Position numbers and translations under genes: made by a program | Part shown: positions 12,396 through 24,014 of the stretch, piece after piece | Layout: every line of letters starts with the position of its first letter | Numbering within the stretch: the first letter of the stretch is position 1 | Notes under the pieces: generated by a model | What the model was told of the DNA's origin: nothing | What the model saw: the letters and a program-made list of their open reading frames with translations, nothing else | Database searches by the model: none | DNA from: Climacium dendroides | Taxonomy: Eukaryota; Streptophyta; Bryopsida; Hypnales; Climaciaceae | Direction: 5' to 3' | Assembly (NCBI GenBank): GCA_950106755.1 | Contig: OX467087.1 | Location: 19,720,047 to 19,784,046, forward strand | DNA: 64,000 nt

Positions 12396-12832
12396 TTTTG
12401 TCTTAATTTTTTGTGGTTGAATTTCAAAGTTGAAAAAAACTATATTTATATGGAATCAAGATGTAGTTTTAAACATGTTGTTTATACTAACTCATGCAAT
12501 TAATTGTTCCAAGGTCAAGAAGTCAATGTAAATAGTTAAATATCAAGCTCATATGATCTTCAAAAATGCAAACTATGCAAATAGTGTTGTATATGCTATG
12601 CTTTCACAATTGATTATATATTGTCAAATACCAAAATATAATTTAGTTGGTATTTAGAATATTAGTAGTATATGAGTAGCATACTAGTAACACATATTGT
12701 GGTTTTTAGAGACCTTCTATATTTTAAAATGCAACACTTCTTGTACTATTTGATGCACTATAAAATTACTAACATCTGGATTGATGTCTAATAATCAAAA
12801 TTTATATGCTTTGAGTAACCATCTTTGACTTT
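12393..12832. other. AT-rich spacer, nothing recognised
   Basis: No coding frame, inverted repeat or known motif was seen between the microsatellite and the next MITE copy. Confidence 0.4.
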
Positions 12833-13641
12833 GAACCCCTAAAGTCTCGAAGTCCTTGCAAGGAACTTTTGGGATTTTGGGTAGGCTTGTGTAATTTCAA
12901 TTTTTAACATAATTTTTGAATTTTTTTTGAAGATAGGAAATTAAATTAGCTTTCTAGGATTACAATTTTTTTTTAGTTGGTACCCAAGATCAAAAGTTAT
13001 GCCATCTAAAGTCCCCAAAGTAGCTTGGGGATAGTCCAAAAAAATCACAAAAAATTGAATTTTTTTAATTTTTAATTTTTTCCTCAAAGATAATTTTTTT
13101 GTCTACATCTAAATTCATTTTTGAATGCGATTTTTATAATTTTCAAATTTTTTTGTTAGACATGGTTAAATTTGCTTGATACAATAGTCTCATTGTTGGG
13201 ATTATTGTGTTTCAATTCCAATTATCAACATTTTAGTTTTTCTTTCAATCTTGAGCATACTTCTACTTAATAATTTTTTTATGAGTAAAACTTAAATATT
13301 TTTTGTTGAATTTGTTTGCTTCAGTTTTCAACTTAATTCTTCACCATAAAAAATTAGAAAATCAAAATTAGTATTGCAAAAATTTAAGTTAAGAAGATTT
13401 AAAGTCAATTTGAGCAAGGTATAAAAAGAATTTATTTTATTCACTTTAAATGCAAATATCTTGCAATCTAATAGTCAAAGTTTCTGATTTTTTTTTCATG
13501 CATGCTTATACTAGTCTATTGCAAGATCCTATAGTTAAATATGCAGAAATAAATAATTTTTAAAGTTTTTGCTCTTTGCAATAAAAATGGCAATTTTGAG
13601 TGGTTTTTATGGAAAAAAGGCCTTTAAACTTTAGGAATTAA
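12833..13641. mobile_element. MITE family A copy, about 810 bp
   Basis: It begins AACCCCTAAAGTCTC and ends AAACTTTAGGAATTAAGG, degraded versions of the inverted ends of the 8123-8705 copy. Internal blocks match 5485-5760. It has no frame of interest. Confidence 0.6.
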
Positions 13642-14450
13642 GGATCATATGCCCGATAATTTGCCCAGCACAACTTGGTTGCATATTCCCAATATACATC
13701 AAAAATGATTCAATGAAGGATAAACCAACTCTAATAATAAAGGGCAAAATAATATTATTTTAATGTCTTTCTACAAACATGCGATAAGCAAGTGTGGATT
13801 GTAAAAATCCAAGTAATATAATGAATTGTTGTATTGCAAAACACTAATAGAACAAAACATCATTCAATAATACAGTAAATCAATAAAATTTGTTAAAAAC
13901 TTCAAACAAGAATAAATTTAACAATCAAACTTATATAATCATTATGACTTTAGATGGCAACAACTATCTCAATGACTCTCAATCATGTCTCATGCTACTC
14001 CTAATATTAAAGATTCTATAATTTCAAACTAAAACATCCCCCTCCTCTATAAACCTAGGAAAAAATTTCATGCATCCAAAGTTATTAATTTTATTCTTGC
14101 ATTCATTTTTCATAGTGTTCTGTTTAAAATGCTATGTTTACATATTGATGTGGTTATAGAAATTACCATTACTTTAATTTTCTAAATATTAACAAGTGTA
14201 GCCTAAGCCTTCCTCTAGTGAAAGCCCCTCCCCTTCCACTACTTGTTTATAATCCCTTTGATCCCATACTTATTTGTATATATGAACACAAAGTAGAAGC
14301 ACCCATATATGTCCACCCCTCATCATTGTGAAGTACAAATATCTTCAAGTGTTCCAAATATGACCTTGTACCATACTTTGCACACGATGCACCATGTTTG
14401 CAAAATTATAGAGCATTAAGAGAATGGTTTTGAATCTTTCTGAAAACGCT

Positions 14451-14684
14451 TTAACCCTTAATAAACGTCAAGGTGAACATTTGGCGTTCAATGGATGATA
14501 GAGAATCTCTCTATGTAGGACACAAGTGTAACTATTCATCCTCAGAATTTTGTGTGGAAAGGGGAGATCTTCTCCAATACTTTGACTTCCAGTGAGGTGC
14601 TTTTGCAATTTTTTAAGCCAATGCTTCACATGGTCATGAAAACTGATGATTTCCAAAGTCACCCTGTCACCCTTTAAGGATTAA
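14451..14684. mobile_element. MITE of family B, 234 bp, TTAA-bounded
   Basis: It starts TTAACCCTTAATAAACGTCA and ends CCCTTTAAGGATTAA. Internal blocks ('gagaatctctctatgtagga', 'actattcatcctcagaattt', 'ttttttaagccaatgcttca', 'catggtcatgaaaactgatg') recur in copies at 14877-15058, 21181-21990, 30616-31125, 31829-32053 (reversed) and 33400-33605. Confidence 0.75.
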
Positions 14685-15251
14685 ACATGCACCTATACAA
14701 TACTTTACAGTTTCTTCAAGTTTTGACTTTGAAAATTTACAAAAAAGCATAAAAAAGATCTCCCCAATACATGTTTTAAATCAATATGATTTTCAAGTAA
14801 ATAATAACCTGAGTCTAATCGTGACTCCCCTTATTACTGCGACTCCCCCTCTGACTCCTATTGGTAAAGAATGTTAGAGAATCTCTCTATATAGGACTCA
14901 AGTGCAACTATTCATCTTTAGAATTTTGTGTGGAAATGGGAGATCTTCTCTAGTACTTTGACTTCCAATGAGTGCTTTTGCAATTTTTTAAGCCAATACT
15001 TCACATGGTCATGAAAATTGATGATTTCCAAGGTCACCCCATCGCCCTTTAAGAGTTAAACGTGTACCTATACAATACTTCACAGTTTCTTCAAGTTTTG
15101 ACTTTGAAAATTCACAAAAAAAACATAAAAAAGATCTCCCCAATACATGTTTTAAATCAATATGATTTTCAAGTAAATAATAACCTGAGTCTAATCGTGA
15201 CTCCCCTTATTACTGTAACTCCCCCTGTGACTCCTATTGGTAAAGAATGTT
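14501..15251. repeat. Tandem duplication of a unit of about 375 bp
   Basis: Positions 14501-14875 and 14877-15251 match almost throughout, with an offset of 375-376. Each unit contains most of a family B MITE plus flanking DNA ending 'ctcctattggtaaagaatgtt'. Differences are scattered substitutions and small indels, so this is a moderately old segmental duplication. Confidence 0.85.
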
Positions 15252-15326
15252 GTGGGCTTCCCGACCTGACTTTGCAGACGGATTGGAGAGGACGAGAGCT
15301 GAGTGAGGTCACAACTCCGTCACAAC

Positions 15327-15566
15327 CAGTGTTCAGAAAAAACCGGCGGCTAGTTCAAAGTTAGCCGGAGGAATTGGGAAAAAACCCGGTTGCAATTTGA
15401 TGTATACAAAACATCAGAAAAAGAATGGTGGAAAAACCTATAAAATTTCTATTTTGAGTAAAAAATAGAGAAAATAAACAGACTCAGTTCTTCAAAAACC
15501 GGTTCAATATGAGAACTAAAGGAAATTAACTGGTACCGTAAAACTCAAAAAGTTTCCCGAACACTG
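15327..15566. mobile_element. hAT-type MITE, 240 bp, with 8-bp target duplication
   Basis: The ends are CAGTGTTCAGAAA (left) and the reverse complement of CAGTGTTCGGGAAA (right). The flanks are GTCACAAC (15319-15326) and GTCACAAA (15567-15574), an 8-bp direct repeat with one mismatch, as hAT elements make. Inside are 'aaccggcggc' and 'aaccggtt' blocks. There is no transposase frame, so it would be mobilised in trans. Confidence 0.82.
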
Positions 15567-15574
15567 GTCACAAA

Positions 15575-18185
15575 CTGAGAAAGCTCCCCCAACGCACGTG
15601 CACTGCCAAGTAAAGCGTGCCCAAGCAAAGACAACCGACTGTGTCCCGTGGCCCAGCCGGCCATCATTCCGTCCGCAACGTGCAGCAACGTTCATGCCCC
15701 TGGCACATGATCGAAGGAGCAAGCATGACCTGATGTTATTAACTTCACATACGACTGAAGAACTAACGAGGACTGACTGAAACCCGGAGCTGCAGCGTAA
15801 AGTTATTGGCTTTGCTTTGACTCGAGTTATGGGTGCCGAAGGAACAGGAGGTGCAGATGTCATAAAAGACACAATGAATATATGATATGATATGATATGA
15901 ATAATATAGACCCAGTATGATGGAGTCTATAGTAGTGCAACGAGACTCTTGCGGAGATCCAGACAAGGATGAATGTAAAAAAAAAGGACTCCTATTTTGT
16001 GTCGTATTAATTCTATTGTTAACACCTCTTCAAGCTAATTTGGGGCCTCGGATTGCAAATATGAACTCAAAATTCGCAAAAAAACATTTTGTGTGCTAGC
16101 AAATCGAAGGTTCCTGCGATTTCCCCGGGGGGGCAAAACCGCCTCCGCAAGAGGCTCGTTGCACTTACTATAGACTCCTCAGGCAGCCATAATCTAAGGT
16201 AAACTTCCTAAATCCTATTCCTCGTCACCCACCCCCGAAGAAACGCTACTATTTTGCAGAAAGAGGGAAAGGCAACAACCTGGCAAGTGACTGGGAGGAT
16301 CCAATCCCGCACACCACGCGAACAGCTTGCCCCACGCTGATGAGGTGGATTGCTGGACACCTCTGTAGCATCCTTCACGGGTGGCCCTCAGTGGTAGGCG
16401 GTCAGCTTTGAATTTCTGAAAGCTTATCAAGTTAGTGGCGAATGTAAACGATGTACGTGGACGTCATCATTCTGTCACGGTTGACATTGGCGCTAGACCC
16501 CAACTCTACATTAGAATATAGGCTTATCTGCACAAGTGAGATTCGTGAATACTTTTTGGTACAGATGGAATGACTAGGTAACTAAGTGAATGTAGAGCCT
16601 CGTTATGTGACATACTGTAGACGGAGTCCTCAAGTGAGGGATGCTATTTTTCATAACAAGGCTCTACTTCATGTTACTGGACATACCTTCTATGGTTGGA
16701 TTCAATCAAAGGTCTGAAATGAAGAAGTACACAACTATGAGATATAACCATGCTCCGCATATGCAATGCTTGGCTTCTATCTTTTTGAAATGGGGAGCAT
16801 AGAGGCTCATTGCAGATCGAGCGCAAATACAAGCATCCGTTGTTGCGAGTATTCTCGTCTGTCAACCGACAAAAGGAGATCATTGCGCACTGGCACATTT
16901 CAATTTGCTGAACTCTGCACTGGGAAGCACATAGCATTGTATGTTTGTTTTTTCAAGCCTTAAAAGAGACAGTATAGGACAGTACCTTCAAAACTTGAAT
17001 GTGAAGACATAAATCCGAGGGTTTCTGAATAATTCAGATGTGCCAGAAATCAAGCCTTAAATATCAGCGTTCTGCTTCTAATATGTTTCTATCCACAGCC
17101 ACAGATCTCTAACCGTGCTTCTATGTGTAATGGCCCTGCTCGTACATACTCCTAGTAATGTTCATCTGCTGTGCAATGGTTCACATTGCAAGATCAAACT
17201 GTATAATGCGGCACATTCTCAAATATGTGCACAAGGACTTGAAACATTGAGCAGCATTTGCCTTCATTGGTAACCCTGTGCTGCTTTTAGGACCTATTTC
17301 TACAGTTTGGAAGACTCAAACTGCGAGAAGAAGTCAGTGGTAGTTTGGTCATTGGCCCTGTCAACAGAAATTCGTACAGCCTCCTTTCAACCTGCATTGC
17401 ATTACAAGTCTACGAACTCCCAACAGCTTGTTAGCACATTATTATCCGGTGTCTTAAGAATCACAGTCTTCATCACCTCAACTGAGATACCTTTATTGTG
17501 ATGTTCAATTTCCTTGGTTTTCAAACTACTCCGTAATTCCCTCGATCCATCTAATTGCATCTGAGCCGGAGATTCACGTACAAAGGTATCCCCTGCTAAC
17601 CTGCTCCACGGCCTGCAATGACCCAGGATACCATTCTACCACAAAATAGAAGCCAGCAAGCAGCCCTAACCGTACAGATTCTTGCCTAAAATGTACATGA
17701 TCTAAACGTGAGAGCCTAGGGTCCTTTTTGGGTGCACCTAGAATCATCACTTTCAGAAATTCATAGTTTTACCATACAATGTCCAGAAAATACATGATGA
17801 GTTGATTAGAATATTCATTCAACTGCCAACAAGAACCAGCGAAAACTAAAGGCAATCCATCAACAGGATCCGTGCTCAAATGCTTATCTAGGACACCTTT
17901 AGGTGAACGTAGCTTACTCTAAGAACTCATTTTCCATCTCCACATGGGTTGCCCCAAAACATTGCAGGTAAAGTGCACACTTCTATTGAATAAAGGTTTC
18001 TTGAATATGAATATACTAGAACCCCTTACCACTGACCATCAGGGGGGGTAGGGATACCAAACACAGCCCAGGTCGCGAGCTCCCACTCCCAGAAATTAGA
18101 AAATGGCACCCAAATCAAAAGCTTCACACGTTCTATAAATGCTGTGAAATAATGCCGTCTAATGACACTGCTTTTGAGAGGGCTA
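15575..18185. other. Mid-GC intergenic DNA, no gene supported
   Basis: Composition is richer than in the repeat block to the left, and the region lacks obvious transposons. Short frames on both strands (for example 15516-15872 minus, 15917-16099 plus, 16674-16937 minus) have no recognisable domain and no joinable neighbours. A small (ATATG)n-like run lies at 15883-15901. A non-coding transcript is possible but not shown. Confidence 0.4.
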
Positions 18186-19172
18186 CTATGAAGTATGAAC
18201 ACTGGTGAGACACAACAACAGAGGGTTGTCCAAATAAGCAGAGCCTATCAGTTGAACAATCGACACCATAATTATGCATTGGAATGAAGCCATATTATCT
18301 GGGAGGATCAACCCTTTCACATTGCGCTTTAGCCCTTTCGCAAAATTATGCATTGCACTTTCAACCCAAGGGCAAAAAGCGCTTGGACCAGGGCAGAATA
18401 CTTTGTCAGAGTTGAAGATACCGGAATAGTCCGGGGCTATAATCGAATTTCTCTCTGGACTGACATACTTAAAGAAGGGCAAAAATTTAGCCCCTGGACT
18501 TGAATTGACCTAATGGGGCCGAACAAGGGCAAAAACTTCCCCTTATAGCCCACGCTAAACCACGATCCTCTCAATATCATCTCATGAAGGGTAGATGATC
18601 CCAGAGGCCACAATCCTCGCAGGCCATCAAAAGCAATGAGATCAGACACAAGATGACTTACATTCATGAGAATGTTATTCAAAGGCAAATACTCTGGATG
18701 AGAAAATCCATCCAACTTATCCAACTAAAAAGATCTATGTTTACAGGAAATAGAAAAATTCAAGTCAACAAGCAAACTCAAAACCAGATTTATAAAGCTG
18801 AAGAACACAGGGAACACTCATACAAATTCGCTAATTCAGGGAAGTGATAGAAAAATCTATCGCAAACGACCAATAATAGATTGAAGACACATAACTGGAA
18901 AAGACAAATGAGATCTATACAATCAAATTCGATTGCTGGACCAGCACAATACGGTCCCCCTTTCACAATCTTATACAGTTTGAGAGTCCTAAACCCTACT
19001 CAATGGCTCCCTAACTCAATCCAATACTCACAATTTCACACTCCCACTTCGAGAGCATTCACTATAATCACTAAGCTGATGAAGAATTGGACTCTAAAAA
19101 GTATGAACACCTACAGAACGAAAAAAAATCAGAAAAAATCAGAAAAATATGGGAGGAAGTTCAAATACTCTA
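18186..19172 (-). other. Probable 3' UTR and flank of the RABC gene
   Basis: This region follows the RABC stop codon on the minus strand. Frames here (for example 18437-18724 minus) lack domains and are taken as chance frames in 3' sequence. Confidence 0.35.
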
Positions 19173-19808
19173 TCAGCAGCTGCAAGCGCCGCCGGGAACG
19201 AGAGATCCGGGCTCCGAGGCTTGGTCCGGTCTCAAGAAATTGCTCTTCAATTGCGCGGTGTCGGCCATCAGGCTTGGCGTGTCGATGATCTTATGCACGA
19301 GCTCTTCGAAACATCGTTGCACGTTGATGCTCGTCTTGGCACTGGCCTCTAGGAACAAGCAGCCGTGCTGCCTGGCAAACGCAATCCCTTCCTTCTTCGT
19401 CACCACGCGCTCCTTCTCCTCCAAGTCCACCTTGTTCCCGATCAGCATCTTGATGCAGTCCTTGTTGGTGGAGAACCGATCGACCTCCTTCAACCACACG
19501 TCGGACAGATCTGTGAACGTCGCTCGTCGTGTGACGTCGTACACCAGGATGATGCCCTGCGCGCCGCGGTAGTACGAGCTCGTCAGCGTTCGGAACCGCT
19601 CCTGGCCAGCCGTGTCCCAGATGGTGAGCTTCAATCGCTTCCCTTGGAGCGTGAGCATCTTCACCTTGAAATCCACGCCAATTGTCGGGGAGAGGTCGTC
19701 GAATTTCCCGGCGGTGAAACGGAGAAGCAAGCTGCTCTTCCCCACGCCGGAGTTGCCGATCAAGAGGACCTTGAAGAGGTGGTCGAAATCCTCACTGGGA
19801 CCAGCCAT
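19173..19808 (-). CDS. RABC: Rab GTPase, RABC (Rab18-like) class, intronless
   Basis: This is a 211-residue small GTPase of the Rab family, a membrane-traffic switch. The P-loop is GNSGVGKS (residues 18-25). The effector Thr is T42 in SPTIGVDF, switch II is WDTAGQE (64-70) and the base-recognition motifs are NKVD (125-128) and ASAK (155-158). The C-terminus is CSC, a double-cysteine signal for geranylgeranylation and membrane anchoring. '[11 protein letters not shown]' and the overall layout resemble plant RABC/Rab18, a class linked in other eukaryotes to ER and lipid-droplet traffic. The whole coding region is one exon starting at ATG 19808, with no stop or frameshift. Many plant Rab genes have several introns, so this could be a retrocopy or reflect lineage-specific intron loss. 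All catalytic motifs are intact, so the protein should bind and hydrolyse GTP. Antisense frames across it are shadows. Confidence 0.93.
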   Translation of the reverse strand: MAGPSEDFDHLFKVLLIGNSGVGKSSLLLRFTAGKFDDLSPTIGVDFKVKMLTLQGKRLKLTIWDTAGQERFRTLTSSYYRGAQGIILVYDVTRRATFTDLSDVWLKEVDRFSTNKDCIKMLIGNKVDLEEKERVVTKKEGIAFARQHGCLFLEASAKTSINVQRCFEELVHKIIDTPSLMADTAQLKSNFLRPDQASEPGSLVPGGACSC

Positions 19809-20480
19809 GAGCTACCAATCCGCACTACAATTCACGCAACCACACAAAACAAAACCTCCTCCACTCAAACCTCAAACCTCAAACCTCAAACGTCGCAAAA
19901 ACCGACAATCTGTTCCACCAACACATCCCTCAAAACCCTAATCGTCGTCACAATTGACAAATTCCGGCTCTAACAACACGGCAACGTCGCCGGCCATGCA
20001 AAAATTTCGGCTATTCACTTACGCCACCGATCCCTCCTTCTGCGAAAAGAAACGTCCAGAGGATCTCTCCACCAAATTGAATACCCACAAAACCTAAAAA
20101 CGAGAAAATGTCAAAACCAAACTTGCGCAACAAGGGATCCCCCTCTCTCTTGCTGTTGTCTTGTGGAGCTGGATGGGAGCGTTGTGTAAGTTATTAGACT
20201 GCGTTGCCTTGTTGCCGCCGAAGACTGTGAGTCACTTCCGGACCGCATATTCCCCTGGTGTCTTGAGCCGCATCTTTCCTGCAACACAGATCATAACAAT
20301 ATGGGTTTCGGTTGATGATTTCGATGCAACGCGGACGGTTCTTCCGGGAAGTCCCTCGGTCACTCTCGTCGTAAACGAGGCGGGGTCTGGCGTAAGTTTT
20401 CCGTGGAATCCGTTCCGCGTAGAGCAGTTTGCACTGCTGGAATGCTGGGTCGCTCATATCCCAGCAAGACTAAGTTTAAA
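19809..20480 (-). promoter_or_regulatory. Probable 5' UTR and promoter region of the RABC gene
   Basis: This region lies directly upstream of the RABC ATG. It carries a pyrimidine/A-rich leader with four CTCAAAC-type repeats (about 19864-19890) and is richer in GC than the flanking repeat DNA. No TATA box can be placed with confidence. Confidence 0.35.
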
Positions 20481-21180
20481 CTTTAAAGTCCCAACTATTT
20501 ATTATAATTATAATTATAATTTTTGAAAAAGACCCAAAAAAAATTGGCATCATTGATTCCATCTATATTTTAACAATTACCATCCATCGTTCGGTAAAAA
20601 AAAGAAAAGAAAAAAACTTTCCTGGATCCAAAGACGAGTTTTGGGAAAAAAATAAAAGCACCCTAAATTTTGCCTCTTTCAATTGGAATTTTTTTGCCAA
20701 TACAAAAATCATTGCTTGTAAAGAAGTAAAGTCATTTGATTGGGATTAACATTTTTTATGGAAGTATAGATGGATAGGTGTAGATTAACAATGCAGTGGC
20801 TAATAGGAGTGTAGAAGGCATTTACAAGAATATTTTGTAGAAAGGAAGTTAGGAAATGACGAACAAGAATGTTTTTTTAGGGATAAGGTAGTAGACCTTG
20901 AAAGTGGTTATTTACTATTTGATGGTGAATGGAAGGTGATAGAAGTGAAGAAATAAATTGAAATATATTTGCAAAATAGAAGAATGAAGTGCACTACATT
21001 GAACCAAAAAGAATTCACACCTCATTTGGAATTCATTGTGAATTGTCAAAGTCAAGTGAGGTTATTGTTCATCAAGAATTAGGTGGCATAGAACAAAGAA
21101 TTGACCATTGTGAAGCAAGAATAGAAAATGTAGAGAACCCACTTGAAGACATTAGCATGTTGCAATCAAGTATTTTTTGA
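20481..21180. other. Intergenic, nothing recognised
   Basis: AT-rich with a TAATTA-type run near 20502-20520. The only frame (20989-21180, plus) is short and shows no domain. Confidence 0.4.
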
Positions 21181-21305
21181 TTAACCCTATAAGGACACTA
21201 CGGACTCTAAGTGTCTGATGGATGACAAAGAATCATTCCATATAAGACAAAAGTGTAAATGGTCTTTCTTCAAAGTTTGTGCAAAAGGGGGAAGGCTTGT
21301 ACTCC

Positions 21306-21468
21306 AATAAGGTAACTCAACCTATGATAGGCCAACTTTGGACTAGCCTAACACAAGCCAAAAAATTCTTGTCAAGTACATTTTACAAGACACATGTACA
21401 GCTAAAGAAATTTTGGGCCTATATTAGGCTGGTCCAAAGTTGGCCTGTCATAGGCTAAGTTACCTTAG
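21306..21468. mobile_element. Nested foldback MITE, arms of about 45 bp
   Basis: Left arm 'aataaggtaactcaacctat', 'gataggccaactttgga', 'ctagcctaa' (about 21306-21350) pairs with right arm 'ttaggctggtccaaagttgg', 'cctgtcataggctaagttac', 'ctta' (about 21424-21467) with few mismatches. The central loop is about 70 bp. It has inserted into the family B MITE. Confidence 0.75.
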
Positions 21469-21471
21469 TCT

Positions 21472-21925
21472 GACCTCCCAATGAGTGTTTTAAAAACATA
21501 GGCTAAGTTACCTGTCATAGGCTAAGTTACCTTAGTCTGACCTCCCAATGAGTGTTTTAAAAACATAGGCTAAGTTACATGTCATAGGCTAAGTTACCTT
21601 AGTTTGACCTCCCAATGAGTGTTTTAAAAACATAGGCTAAGTTACCTGTCATAGGCTAAGTTACCTTAGTCTGACCTCCCAATGAGTGTTTTAAAACATA
21701 GGCTAAGTTACCTGTCATAGGCTAAGTTGCCTTAGTCTGACCTCCCAATGAGTGTTTTAAAAACATAGGCTAAATTACCTGTCATAGGCTAAGTTACCTT
21801 AGTCTGACCTCCCAATGAGTGTTTTAAAAACATAGGCTAACTTACCTTAGTTTGACCTCCCAATGAGTGTTTTAAAAACATAGGCTAACTTACCTTAGTC
21901 TGACCTCCCAATGAGTGTTTTAAAA
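21472..21925. repeat. Tandem array, eight units of 48-67 bp
   Basis: The phrase 'gacctcccaatgagtgtttt' begins at 21472, 21539, 21606, 21673, 21739, 21806, 21854 and 21902, so unit lengths are 67, 67, 67, 66, 67, 48 and 48. Each long unit holds two copies of 'cataggctaagttacct', which is the right terminus of the neighbouring foldback MITE. It also holds 'gacctcccaatgagtg', which is the family B sequence just beyond the insertion point. The last two long-unit derivatives lack about 19 bp. The units are nearly identical, so amplification is recent. There are no spacers of unique sequence, so this is not a CRISPR array. Confidence 0.95.
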
Positions 21926-21990
21926 AAAAAATTAAGTAGATCATTCACAAGGTAACAAAAAGGATGATTTCCAGTGGCCCTTCACATTAA

Positions 21991-23213
21991 TTTCTGTCCA
22001 CAATTAATGTCAAATCTTTAAAGTATAATTAGTCATTGAGCTCTGTAGGAACAATCTCAGAGCCTTTAGAACAATGTTGATCACTAGACAATCGGTTAAA
22101 AAATTCTAAAGTACTTTTCATTCAAGAATTACAGAAATTGCTTGAAAAAATAGGCAATGGCTATCATCAACAAGCTCAGTAGCAACGGCCAATGCAGTTT
22201 TCTATTATAATGCATTGATACTGAGAAGTAGATTGTACTACATTCCGTCCACTCTAATTGCACAGCCTTCCAGACACAAACAGGCTCATTTCACTTGACA
22301 ACTTGACATATGGAAGTTGTGCAATCAGGCTGGTACACAACACGAGAATCTCAGGATATACTCCACAGATTCTCGGGATATACTGGGAATGTGCAATTCA
22401 GAGCAGAAGAGAGAGAGATGAGTTGTCGCTGCAGTAAGTTCTGCAGATGCAGTTCCTCGAAATGAAAAACGGGTGTAAGATACTTTGGTACAGTGACACA
22501 TTTGCTTGACATTGCAGGTAAGTGGTGGTTGTTGCCTGACAGTGGCAGGTACGCGCACGGCAGCCACCGCCTAAGGATTGTGGTTATCGGCACGCAATCA
22601 GTTGAATTGTTCAACCTTGAAGTCCTGTCACTCCTGTGCTGGTATTAGACTCCTGCTGACCCACAGGAACTAGTCCTGAAAGATAACCTTTCAACCAACG
22701 TGTCAGACTCAGATTCGCAATGATCTATGATGTAGTTCTCTAAAAATTACAAATAAGAAACCGTCAACAAGGGACTAGATCTATAAGAGCAGTTCAGCTC
22801 ATGAGCTTGGCAATGCCGCGGAGCATCTTTGAATTGGTAAAGTAATCCCTCAACAAGTTCCTCCCATGTTCAGGTAGAATGGGAGATCAACAGAATGGTA
22901 CTACAGAACTGTCACAAAATATGGTGCTGCCCCCGGGAAGAATCCACAATTTTCAAGACATAAAAACCTCCAGTCATGGTAACGAACTCCAGCAGATCAA
23001 GACAAATTTCTTACTTCAAGGGTCAATAACTGAACCCCAATATCTACAACGAGAATCCCAGCATCATGTAAGCCTAAGATTTCTATAGAGCATAACATGG
23101 TAAGAGTAGTATCCTACACAAGAAAACGAAACCTCAGTAGCTTGCACTAAATCAAGGTTTGGTAAGTAGTGACACCTACAATTGCATAGCCTTACGTACA
23201 ATTTTCAAAGTAC
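21991..23213. other. 3' flank of the Bet v 1-like gene, no other gene seen
   Basis: Unique, mid-GC sequence downstream of the minus-strand gene. Frames at 22325-22614 (minus) and 22879-23088 (plus) show no domain and no splice partners. Confidence 0.4.
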
Positions 23214-24014
23214 CTATTTGAAGGCGGGATTAGCGAGCAGATAGTCACACAAGCTGGTCTGCATGAGCGATACTAACTCCGTAATCTCGTCTGAGAAGCC
23301 TTCCTCCGAATCATCAATGACATACTCCGCCTTGAAATCCGCAGTGCAAGTGGCGCCGTCCTCGCTCGCGATGTAGCGAATCGTTGCCTTCATGGACTTG
23401 TATCGGGGATCGCCTTCCAAGACAGAGTAGCTGATCGAGTGCAAGCTCTCGTCAATTTCGTCGATGCGTTCCCGAATCGTAAAACCTTCTTGAATTGCTG
23501 CGAAAAACATTCCCTAAACCCTCAAATCCTAAAACGAGGCCAATGTTCCCGTTCTCCGGATTCTAATCTATAACAATTTCAGCATTCTTTCTAACATTAT
23601 ACAATCTTTGTATGTGTTCTTACAGTTTAAGAACAGAGTGCTTACAAACAGAATCCAAAAAACGCAGTATAAGGCAATCAGAAACGCGTTGAAAAATTTC
23701 AAGAACGCGAAAATTTCGTAACGCATGAACGCAATGCCAATGCATCAATTTCAACGCGGCACGAGGTGCAGTTTTACAACAAGATCTAATGCTAATAGCC
23801 TCATCGATCAAAAAAATGCACGAGATTGGAGTGTACCAGGGCCGCAATGGTAGACGCGGATCGAGCCGGGACCGCCATCGCCATCCAAGTCGCAGCTGGT
23901 GAACACATCGGGCAGAATCTGCGGCATGAGCACTTGGATCTGCTTCGCCGCGGACCAAATCCGGTGGACAGGCACGGGTAACTTCAGTTCCAAATCGGCT
24001 TTCTCAGGGGCCAT
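23214..24014 (-). CDS. Bet v 1 / PR-10-like (MLP/START-superfamily) protein, two exons
   Basis: Exon 1 is 23837-24014 and exon 2 is 23214-23497. The donor CCTG|gtacac and acceptor tttcgcag|CA join in phase to give 153 residues, the usual size of the Bet v 1 family. Residues 45-53 (GDGGPGSIR) correspond to the glycine-rich loop of the fold. Following exon 2 residues (ERIDEID...YSVLEGDP) match the conserved strand pattern of Bet v 1/MLP proteins, and the tail forms the long C-terminal helix. The fold has a large hydrophobic cavity and family members bind hormones, flavonoids or lipids; the ligand here is unknown. The start is set by the first in-frame ATG. A short out-of-frame upstream ATG sits in the leader. 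There are no transmembrane or signal segments, so it is probably cytosolic. It lies head-to-tail between RABC and the BRO1 gene, all on the minus strand. Confidence 0.9.

Larger units (their letters stand above)
21181..21990. mobile_element. Family B MITE enlarged by a nested insertion and a tandem array
   Basis: The left end is TTAACCCTATAAGG and the right end is CCCTTCACATTAA, both degraded family B ends. The left third ('gatgacaaagaatcattcca', 'gtgcaaaagggggaaggctt') and the right third ('aaggatgatttcca') match other family B copies. Between them sit a foldback insert (21306-21468) and the tandem array (21472-21925). Confidence 0.65.

Noticed and set aside
19365..19973. Long plus-strand open frame antisense to RABC
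   Set aside because: It is a shadow of the GC-rich minus-strand Rab coding region and has no domain of its own.
21472..21925. CRISPR-like regularly repeated array
   Set aside because: The units abut without unique spacers and derive from MITE ends, and the setting is a plant nuclear genome.
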